A DNA stretch of 21,871 nucleotides from Thalassiosira profunda (lineage: Eukaryota > Bacillariophyta > Thalassiosirophyceae > Thalassiosirales > Thalassiosiraceae), in the NCBI GenBank assembly GCA_036939355.1, contig JALLAP010000374.1, positions 1 to 21,871 of the forward strand, in the 5' to 3' direction. Made by a program: the position numbers and the translations under genes. Of the stretch, positions 7,959-15,566 are shown one piece after another (positions within the stretch are counted from its first letter, which is position 1; the number at the start of each line of letters is the position of its first letter). The notes under the pieces are model-generated. The model was not told the DNA's origin and did not search any database. It worked only from the letters and a program-made list of their open reading frames with translations.

Positions 7959-9556
7959 TTTGCGTCAAGCACAACGACCAATCGTCGCTGTGCCTTGGCC
8001 AAATCCCAATCCGTGCCGGCGAAAACGGCGACGCGAGGGTGGCGAAGCGCGTGGGACAAATTATCGGCCAAGCCAAGCACCTTCAACGCCTGCGATTGAA
8101 GCTGTACGTTGCCGATCGTCCGGCCTTGACAGAGTTTTGCGCTGAGCTGCAATCGAACCGATCTATCGAGACCCTCTCCCTACTCCTCGAGAATCCCGAC
8201 GTCGACGTGAGCCCCTTGGTGCCATTCCTTCGGGAGAATGCAACCGTGACAAAGCTTATATTCTGGAACTGCAGCCTTCAATCCGCTACCGAGCTGTCGA
8301 ACGTCGTGTTGGATCGCGGCAAGGATGCTTTGAGGAGCCTCCATGTATACAACAGTCCCCTCGGCGATGTGGATTTGAACCGGCAGCTTGCCCTCCGAAA
8401 TTTGAGGCATCTAACTCTCGACGAGTGTGGGATTGGCAAAACGGCCTGTGCGTCGCTGGCCAACCTGCTCAGCGATCCACAATCGAAGCTGTGGGGCCTA
8501 TCCCTAAAACACAACTCCATTGGCGACGAGGGCCTCTCAGCCTTAGTGGACTCGCTTGCCGGGAATACCGTGCTAACGGAATTGAACCTGGGCGGAAATA
8601 ACGAGATCTCCAAAGTCGGATGGTCGATGCTGCTGGAGCTCGTTTGCAACAGCGAGGATGTGGCTAGGTCGAATCACCACCTCTATGGCTTGGGATTCCG
8701 TGTCAGTGCAACCTATCGTGCCGTCATCGATGCCTTGGGTGCGAACGACGCCCATCTTCTTCGTGCTTCGCTTGCAATAAATCGCGAGGTTTGGCTGGAG
8801 AAAGAAAAGCACGCTGCCATCAAGCGCAAGGTGATCTTGTGCCACGCGCGAGGCGATCTCAACGTCGTACAAGTATGCGACTCTCCTGTTGGAGAGGAAC
8901 GAGCAATCGATGTTGGTGTGCTGCCCCGCATCTTGGCATGGTTTGCCGGTGGCTCGAACGCGGCGAATGCCAACCTCATCCAATACCCCGACCCTCAGCT
9001 GCCGGAAGCAGAGATTGGCGCACTCAGGCTTGGCTCGTTGCATCGCATCCTTCGAGAAAGGGCAATCAGACTTGGTTCGTTGCATCGCATCCTTCGCGAA
9101 AGGCCAGAGATGTTCAAGAACGAGTCCGGGAAGGCCGAGGCCGTGGCTGTCGCGGTTGCGATGGCAGAGACGCCGAAGGACACTCCAGTTGCCACCGAGT
9201 CAATGCTTGCGGCCGAGGTGAACAACGGAGGTGCCAACGAAGCTGAACTGAAGGATGGCAAGAGGCGTGTCGAGCTGGGCGTGAAGGATGGCGAGCGCAG
9301 CCTCGCGATGAGCAACAAGAAACAGAGAGTCGACCCTCCCAGTCTCTCGATGAGCGATATCCCCCTCGAATACCGAATGGAGGAGTCCGACGAGTCGGTG
9401 GCGACCGAGGAGCCGGACGAGTTGGACGGTTCCAACCAATTTGCCCTACTTCATGCAGCGTGTGGTTTCTATGGGAGGGTGCCCGGGGTGATATATGCAC
9501 ATGAGACGAACGCGTGTGGGCAGGACGACGACGCGGGCGATGCAGTCAACTTATAA
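7943..9556 (+). CDS. Leucine-rich-repeat (RNI-like) protein
   Basis: 537 residues from the first in-frame ATG at 7943. Residues about 25-240 are ribonuclease-inhibitor-like LRRs, for example LRHLTLDECGIGKTACASL, LWGLSLKHNSIGDEGLSAL and LTELNLGGNNEISKVGW. Next comes a helical region (about 250-390) ending in two copies of RLGSLHRILRER, which resembles the tail that follows LRRs in some diatom proteins. The remainder is low-complexity and charged, with a basic NKKQR and a final Asp/Glu-rich module shared with the MORN-RING protein in this window. No kinase or membrane segment is seen, so it is probably an intracellular protein-protein adaptor. The 5' end is uncertain because a plausible N-terminus lies in another frame from 7824. 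It ends 41 bp before the end of the convergent methyltransferase gene. Confidence 0.8.
   Translation: MVADLICVKHNDQSSLCLGQIPIRAGENGDARVAKRVGQIIGQAKHLQRLRLKLYVADRPALTEFCAELQSNRSIETLSLLLENPDVDVSPLVPFLRENATVTKLIFWNCSLQSATELSNVVLDRGKDALRSLHVYNSPLGDVDLNRQLALRNLRHLTLDECGIGKTACASLANLLSDPQSKLWGLSLKHNSIGDEGLSALVDSLAGNTVLTELNLGGNNEISKVGWSMLLELVCNSEDVARSNHHLYGLGFRVSATYRAVIDALGANDAHLLRASLAINREVWLEKEKHAAIKRKVILCHARGDLNVVQVCDSPVGEERAIDVGVLPRILAWFAGGSNAANANLIQYPDPQLPEAEIGALRLGSLHRILRERAIRLGSLHRILRERPEMFKNESGKAEAVAVAVAMAETPKDTPVATESMLAAEVNNGGANEAELKDGKRRVELGVKDGERSLAMSNKKQRVDPPSLSMSDIPLEYRMEESDESVATEEPDELDGSNQFALLHAACGFYGRVPGVIYAHETNACGQDDDAGDAVNL
9020..9103 (+). repeat. 42-bp in-frame tandem duplication in LRR gene
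   Basis: Two adjacent 42-bp units (9020-9061 and 9062-9103) encode A(L/I)RLGSLHRILRER twice. They differ at only a few, mostly synonymous, bases, so the duplication is fairly recent or is kept similar by selection. Confidence 0.92.
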
Positions 9557-9597
9557 CGATGAGATGTTCGAGATGCCAGTAAGCAAACCAATAACTA

Positions 9598-11344
9598 TTA
9601 GCTCGTCACCCGTACAACGGCTTGCTTCGTGGAAAGGCTGAATGCGAGGTATTCGTACTGCCACCCGAACCTTTTGCAACACTCCCTCCACGCGCGGAAC
9701 TCGTCCTGCCTCCAGCTGGGATGGCAGAGGTACTCGTCAAAGACAATGACAGTTCCCGGTATGACACGCCCGTGAAATGCCTCCAACACGTCCCGCGTGG
9801 ACCCGTACAGGTCGCAGTCGATGTTGGCGTACGCCAACGGCCTTCCTTTGTCCACCGTCGACAAAAACGTTGGAATGGTATCGCTGAACAGCCCCTTGTG
9901 AAACGTGACCCCGCTCCCCTCCTCCATCTGGGGCACATTTCCGCCCGTGCTGTACGACCCGGCTGGCTCGCTGCCCCACGCGTGCGGGAGGCCGGTGAAG
10001 GTGTCGAATCCGTGGATGGGCGTTTCGAGGGGCAGCATTTCGTTCGTCATCCGGATGCTTCTCCCGCTGGCCACGCCGAATTCGCAGACGAGCCCGTCGT
10101 CGTGCTGCAAGAGGGGTTGGGCCGCCTCCAAAGCGATTTGCAGCATGGCCCGGGTGCCCCGGTGGAGGTTGAGCTGGCTGGGGTCCGTCCGGCGGGTGTG
10201 CCACCGCACGTACCCCCACGAGTCGACGAGGGAGCTGAGGTTGGACTCGCCGCGGCGGAGGGATTCCATGATCTGCTCGGACTCCTCCGCTTCGCCCAGA
10301 CGCTGCGCATGTGCATTGTTGTAGTTGAATCATCCATTGCAAAGATCGGCACCGTTCGTTTGTCAAGTTCGTTTGTCAGAAAGAGCACAAAGCAATTCCA
10401 CCCCAAATAACGCACTCGCCACATAACATACGGCTCACCTCCAGCGCCACGGCCAAGTGGAAGAGCACCTCGCCGCTGCTCCCCGCCCCCCCGCCCAGCC
10501 GGATCGCCTCCCGGTACGCCTCCACGGCCTTCTCCATCTCCTCCCGCCACACCCGCCCCTCGTCCTCTCCGGCCACGCTCCCCGCCTGCGCGACGCTCGC
10601 CTCGACGCTCGTCCCGATGCCGTGGTAGGCCACCCCGCCGGGGTGCGGATCCACCGCCGCCGCGAGCTTGTACAGCCGCTTGGCCGCGCGGGAGTCCCCG
10701 AAGGCATCGTGGGAGAGGTGCGCGAGGCGAATGCACGCGTAGGCGAGGACGGCGAGGACGGTGGGGGAGCGGTCCCCGTCGGCGGCGGCGAGGGAGGTGA
10801 CGTGCTGAAAAATGTTGGCGCTGCTGGCGTCTGCTGCTGCATCATCTGCTCCAGTGTCATCGGCATCAGAATCAGCTGCAGTTGCAGCGGCGCCCATGTC
10901 CAGGAAGCACTGGTACTGCGATTGCACATCAGATGCACGATACGTCATGATTGCAATATGATCAGTATGAACATGTTGATATACTGCATTAATGCATGCC
11001 CAACTTGAACTCACCAGCGTGGCCGCCTCGTGGAACGCCGCCGACGCCGCCCGGGCCAATCCCGCCTTCTCCAGCTCGATCCCGAGACGGAAGGCCCGGT
11101 CGGCCTCCCCGGTGGCGGCGGCGATGGAGGCGGCGGCGCCCCCCGCCGCGAGGGCCGTGCGCGATGCGAGGGGGGTGATGGGTGTTGTTGATGTGCTGAC
11201 GCTGGCTGGGTTGATGGGTGCGCCGAGCGGCGGGGAGAACGCCACGGCGCCCGCGCAGCAGACGACGACGAGCGCGAGGGACGGGAGCGCCCGCGGCGGG
11301 GGCGGGCGATGGCGGCGAGGAGGGGTGGTCGGGCGTTCCTTCAT
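9598..11344 (-). CDS. Plastid-targeted TPR + TylF-type methyltransferase
   Basis: Exons 11344-11015, 10915-10439 and 10302-9598 give 503 residues, all junctions in phase 0. Residues about 18-40 are a signal peptide (RALPSLALVVVCCAGAVA) followed directly by FSPP, resembling the diatom ASAF plastid presequence. A Pro/Ser/Thr-rich transit-like stretch follows. Residues about 78-285 are Ala-rich helical pairs of TPR type (GLARAASAAFHEAATLYQ; AAKRLYKLAAAVDP; KAVEAYREAIRLGG). Residues about 320-503 are a class I SAM methyltransferase of the TylF/macrocin O-methyltransferase type: motif I VCEFGVASGRS (343-349 core), GFDTFTGLP, acidic NIDCDLYGSTRD (431-433) and IVFDEY (457-460), with the usual C-terminal TKQAVVRV strand. 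TylF enzymes methylate sugar hydroxyls; the substrate here is unknown. Its start codon is only 18 bp from that of the divergent neighbour. Confidence 0.88.
10303..10438 (-). other. Intron 2 of TPR-methyltransferase gene
   Basis: 136 bp, GTGAGC donor at 10438 and GCAG acceptor at 10303, phase 0. It joins HLAVALE to RLGEAEESEQIMESL, completing a TPR-like helix pair. An in-frame stop follows the donor by 26 codons. Confidence 0.85.
10916..11014 (-). other. Intron 1 of TPR-methyltransferase gene (stop-free, 99 bp)
   Basis: GTGAGT donor at 11014, GCAG acceptor at 10916, phase 0. It is a multiple of three with no stop, so retention would add 33 residues. Splicing makes AAFHEAATL-YQCFLDMG, which fits a TPR helix; the retained sequence (WACINAVYQHVHTDHIA) does not. 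Confidence 0.8.
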
Positions 11345-11362
11345 GGTTGTGATGTGTCGGAG

Positions 11363-13101
11363 ATGTGGATGCGGAAGGGCAGCATGCTCTATTTCTACGG
11401 TCCTGATGACTTGCAGGAGTTCAGCAAGACGCTGAGTCTCGTCTACTCTGTTACGAGCGTCACAGCCTCGGTCAACTCCCGAGCTGCCGAGAAGTGGACA
11501 CTACTCGAGGAGATGTCGCCGGAAGAGTACGCCGCGTTCAAGACGCTAGTCGACGAAGCCATGCGTGCAAACCGCGAGAAGGGAGGCGAGGAGTCGGGTC
11601 GGTTGCTCCTCCTGGCCAAGGATATGGAGAAGGAGAACTGGAACGAGGCGGAGCTGTCGCCCGAGATGAAGGAGGAGTTCGCCCGCTTTCTCCGCAAAGA
11701 GAAATACAGCGGCGACGGAGGCCGAGACTTGCTCATCGAAAACATGAAGAGCAAGCGAATGATCTGGGAGAAGCGCAAATTGCTGGTTCCCTTGCGCCAT
11801 GCATTCTGGGAAACTGCGCGAGAGAACAAGATTGATGCAGTTGTTTCCGAGGAAGTGCGCGACCTTCTCCCACCGGAGCACCGCGCCGAGTTCAATCGGC
11901 TGTCGCGAGAGCAGTACGGCAACGACGAAGGACTTCTGCTGCATAAGTTGGACGTCCTTCATGCTGGCTGGGATGCTGCCCTCGACACGGCCATGGAAAG
12001 ATTCCGGGAGGTGAGGATTCCTATCTGGAAATCCAATTGGGACACGAAGTTCGTGAGTCCAAATATCCGTGCTTTCCTCGTACGTTCAATCCGAACGAAC
12101 TCACAGCTTGATTCTCGACTTGGACAGGACGAGCTCGTGGAGTACAAGAAGAAGCACGGCCACTGCAATGTGCCGATCGCGCACCCACAGCTCGGAGGTT
12201 GGGTGCAGACGCAGAGGCAGCACTACAGGTTGTTGCAACAGGGCAAGGGCTCCATGAAGGAGGCGAACGTCGAAATGCTGGGGGATCGCGTCGGAAGGCT
12301 GAACGGAATTGGCTTCGTGTGGAATACCAGGACAGAGACGAGGAGGACCGAGCCGCGCAGGGATATCGAGACGGGCGTTGTTCTGAATGTCTCGGACATC
12401 GGTGCGTACACGACATTTCATGCTCGCATTTGCGTGGACATCGTGACTCTTTACTGACAACCTTCCTGCGTTCTCCTTCAGTCATTCCTCCTCTTGTGAG
12501 GCAGGGCAACCTAAATTCGCCCTCCGAAACGAGCTCAACCGTCATTCAACCCAACGAGGAGGATGTCCTCCTTGGCCGCGGAAAGAGCCACCCGGGAAAC
12601 AAGCGCATGCGGGCGACAGCCGCCATTTACCGCGACCTGTACGCCCAGGCGAAACGGGAAGACAAGAAGGGGATCAGCGCGGTGGTCCTTGTGGCGTTGC
12701 AGAACGCCAACCCGCCCAGCCGCTTCCTGCAGAAGAACGCCGAAACTGGTCTGTACGAGGTGGCGGACGACAAGAAAGCTGTGGAGAAGATTAGTAGTGT
12801 GATGCGGGAGAAAGAGAAGAGCGCCGCGACGGCCAACGAGGCGAGCGACGTGGCGAGCGGGAAAGCGAAGCGGGCGAAAAAGGCTCGTCGCCAAGAACGG
12901 GTTTGGACCCCGGCCCTCCTCAACACATCAATCACCAGCGAACGGGTTTGGACCCTCGAAGAAGACGAGGCAATCGGCAGCATGCAGGCCCAGCACGGGA
13001 ACAATTGGACGACCATCGCAGCTGAACTGGGCACGGGCCGTACGTCGGACGAGATCAAGAAACGGTGGGGGTATTTGCACCGCGTGGGCCTCGTACCATA
13101 A
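11363..13101 (+). CDS. HA-domain + DUF6824 + SANT/Myb protein
   Basis: Exons 11363-12052, 12128-12401 and 12482-13101 give 527 residues. An earlier in-frame ATG at 11309 lies inside the opposite gene's coding exon, so I prefer 11363. Residues about 13-220 hold four diverged helical repeats (PE/D...eF..L...LL...W). Residues about 226-292 are a helicase-associated (HA) domain, with WDTKF joined by splicing to DELVEYKKKHGHCNVP and ending in GIGFVW. Residues about 345-430 are a DUF6824 domain (NEEDVLLGRGKSHPGNKRMR...SRFLQKN). After a basic KAKRAKKARRQ stretch, probably a nuclear signal, residues 476-527 form one SANT/Myb repeat with spaced Trp (RVWTLEEDEA, NNWTTIAAELG, RWGYLHRVGL). This suggests a nuclear DNA-binding protein or transcription regulator. 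No helicase motor is present. Confidence 0.88.
12053..12127 (+). other. Intron 1 of HA/SANT gene (stop-free, 75 bp)
   Basis: GTGAGT...ACAG, phase 0, a multiple of three without a stop. Removal reconstitutes the HA-domain consensus WDTKF-DELVEYKKKHGHCNVP, so it is an intron despite being open. Retention would insert 25 residues into the HA domain. Confidence 0.85.
12402..12481 (+). other. Intron 2 of HA/SANT gene
   Basis: 80 bp, GTGCGT donor and a pyrimidine-rich TTCTCCTTCAG acceptor, phase 1, with a TTACTGAC branch-like site. It links the HA part to the DUF6824 part; unspliced reading meets a stop at 12455-12457. Confidence 0.85.
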
Positions 13102-13214
13102 TTTATAATTGCAAAGGCAGGATGTGGCGGGCAGGAGGAGGGAGCGGAGTGCACGGGCCGTACGTCGGACGCGATCAAGACACGCTGGGGGTGGTTGCAC
13201 CGCGCGGGCCTCGT
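13031..13214 (+). repeat. Duplicated SANT recognition-helix segment (120-bp offset)
   Basis: The 64 bp at 13031-13094, which encode the end of the SANT domain, recur at 13151-13214 with about 6 mismatches. The second copy lies after the stop codon but still reads GRTSDAIKTRWGWLHRAGL in one frame, up to its own stop. Confidence 0.92.
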
Positions 13215-13402
13215 GGGAGGAGAGTAGTGCATTTGTTGGAGAGAAATGCAAAATTAGTCGCTATCTAGATATCAACTTTTGCGAGCGGGACGAGGAAAGG
13301 GAGTCTCGCGCGACCAGATTGAGAGTCGCACTGCAATTTTTTCAGCCACAAAAAAATCCCGCCCCCGCGCCTCCGCCGACCCATCACCACCATGGGAACA
13401 AG
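13102..13402 (+). other. Intergenic region with SANT-helix copy
   Basis: 301 bp between the HA/SANT stop and the first candidate SAM50 ATG. Apart from the second SANT-helix copy it holds a T-rich/A-rich stretch near 13335-13360. No independent gene is seen. Confidence 0.5.
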
Positions 13403-15162
13403 ATGGACGCCACCAAGACGACGCAGGCGAGGCGGCACCAGGAGCGACAGCGGCGGCTGCTGGAGGAGCTGCAGCGGCGGAAGAGGACCTCGAGGGCACC
13501 GGCTGCTACGACGCGGTGCAGGTGCACGTCGGCCCGGCCCCCGGCGGCGAGGGCGCGGCAAACGATGGAAACGAACGGGCGCACGATCAACCGCCGGAGC
13601 ACGGCGTGACGGTCCGATTGAAGGAGAAGAACTGGTACAAGCTCTACATTGGCGGGGGCGTGAACGCCGACGACCTCTCCTCGCTGGGCACAACAAATAA
13701 TGGTTCTGGGGGCGCCTTCGGTTCAATGGGCGGAGCTCCGGGCGCGGCGCTGGCGGCTTTGCCGAAATTGCAATTCGAGACGTCGGCGTCGCTGCTCAAT
13801 CTGACGGGATTTGCAGACGTGTCGTCGGCAAGTTATTTCGTGGATCAGGCGGGGAGCGCCTCGTTCCGGGCGGTGCACGATCGCCCGCTCGCGTCGTATT
13901 TGAACAGGGGCGGCCCGTTGTACGAGTGGCTGATGCCCGCAGATCCCAGAACGATTGATGCGGGCGAGAGTCAAAACGGACCCGATAGTGGCAACAATGG
14001 CGTGAGCGAGCGGCAAGTCTACGTGAACGACGCGCAGTTTTCCATCGGGGGCGGAAGCCAAACCACCCTCGGGGTGCACGCGGCCTTCCACGACGTCGAC
14101 CACGAATCGACCCGCTCGTCCAAGGAATTCGTCCGTTCCGTCGGCGTGCGGCTCGCCAACCACTCCCGCGGCGCGGCGCGGACCGGAATGGACGGCGGGA
14201 ATGTGGGAGGGGCGTACAAACCTTCTGTCAGCCCCCCGGAGAGCATGGCCGGTCCCTATCTATTCTTGGATTGGAACGCGACGTTGCGGGACGTGCTGCC
14301 GAAGCGATCCCCAATCCACCCCTTTGCGCTCGATTGCTCCCCCGAGGTGGCGCGGCAGGCCGGAACGCACCTCAAACACTCGATAACGAGTGGAATATGC
14401 CTGAACGGATGCTTTGTTGACGATCGGTACGATCCGACTATGGGTTATGATGCCCACGCGGTGGGGGAGGTGGCGGGCCCGCCGGGGGATGTGGGATATG
14501 CAAAGTTCAAGGGCGGCTTTGCGTGCCATTTGCCGCTGGCGCTGTTAAGGATGATGGCGTTGGGCGTGGACGACGAGGATGGGACGGGATACATTGATAG
14601 CAGTGAAGGAGGGCCGTCGGTGATTGGGGCGGCGGTGCACTCGTCCTTCAATTGCGGACTGATCCGGCCGTTGACGTTCAACGGCCTTCTTGGCGAAATG
14701 CCACTGCCATCGTCGGATCGATTTTACGTGGGCGGGCCGGGGCAGCTGCGGGGATTTCTGCCGGCGTCTATCGGGCCGCGGGCCAACAAGGGAGGGTCGG
14801 GCGTTCCGGGCGGGGACGCCCTGGGCGGCGATCTGTTCTACGCCGCCACATTGGCGGCGTCGGTGCCGTTTCCGTCCCACTTTGCTACATTGCGGCAGAA
14901 CGGAGCGCGGATATTTGGATTTGCCAACGCGGGGACGTGCGTATCCGCGAGCCCGTTTGGAGGACGGTCCTCGTTGCTGGGAGCGGGATGCGTGCCGTTG
15001 TGGAGCCAGATACTGCAAAGCTCGCGGGTCTCTGTTGGGGGTGGGGTATCGATGGGAACCCCCTTGGGACGGTGCGAGGTGACCTACGCCGTGCCCGTGC
15101 GGTACGGTCCGAGGGATGCGAGGAAGTCGGTCCAATTCGGCTTTGGCTTTTCGTTTGGCTGA
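13403..15162 (+). CDS. SAM50: SAM50 / Omp85-family mitochondrial outer-membrane barrel protein
   Basis: From about 13480 to 15162 one frame encodes a SAM50-like protein. It has the end of a POTRA domain (GTGCYDAVQVHVGP...GVTVRLKEKNWYKLYIGGGV), then a long beta-barrel. The C-terminal third carries the family hallmarks: SDRFYVGGPGQLRGF (the Omp85 loop-6 RGF motif), IGPR, LGGDLFYAATLAASVPFP, FGFANAGTC and the terminal beta-signal VQFGFGFSFG. SAM50 inserts beta-barrel proteins into the outer mitochondrial membrane. The 5' end is unresolved: this frame stays open upstream to a TTG at 13279 but contains no ATG. The best ATG, at 13403, opens a charged helical sequence (MDATKTTQARRHQERQRR) in a different frame, and most of the first half of the POTRA domain is missing. 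No GT-AG intron fits between them. Several loops are longer than in animals and one carries an EF-hand-like sequence. Confidence 0.85.
14572..14607 (+). other. EF-hand-like loop coding segment in SAM50
   Basis: Encodes DEDGTGYIDSSE, matching a 12-residue EF-hand loop at positions 1 (D), 3 (D), 5 (T), 6 (G), 8 (I), 9 (D) and 12 (E). It sits between two predicted barrel strands, after a hydrophobic LPLALLRMMALGV stretch. There is no clear exiting helix. Confidence 0.6.
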
Positions 15163-15566
15163 CAGCGTTGGTTTGCACGCGCATTGATGAGACTGTAAAT
15201 GCCGGTCGTACCAGACCATACTTGCACCCAAGCAGCATAGAAAAGGGTTGGGGGAAGGATCCATTGACCTTCTTCGACGCCTCCGGTTCGCAAAAGGGGA
15301 TAGGTTTGAGTGACGACACTGCATCCTTCGTTGTCGCGTTCGAGTGAGAGGGCAAGAAGTTGGCTCAAGTAGGTATGGTATGAATGCTTCTCTGAGTTAT
15401 GCTTTTCAGGGCTCTAAGCCTCTAAATGCATTCTCTACGCTAGCTCCCACTGTGAATCTCCAAGAGACACAGCAGCAGTCATTCAACCCCCTTCTTCGTT
15501 TCATCGATATTTCCCAGACACATCTGTGTATTCATTGGACTCCCCCCGCCTCCGTGCCGTTGTTTG
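15163..15566. other. Convergent intergenic region
   Basis: About 400 bp between the SAM50 stop and the MORN-RING stop. It should contain both 3' untranslated regions. I find no tRNA, repeat or credible gene. Confidence 0.5.

Noticed and set aside
7947..7970. A 24-bp GT...AG intron to explain the LRR frame break
   Set aside because: Far shorter than the other introns (75-136 bp) and a multiple of three, so it would not fix the frame.
13279..13402. N-terminal extension of SAM50 from a TTG at 13279
   Set aside because: No ATG in this frame and the translated sequence resembles no POTRA or presequence; probably untranslated leader.
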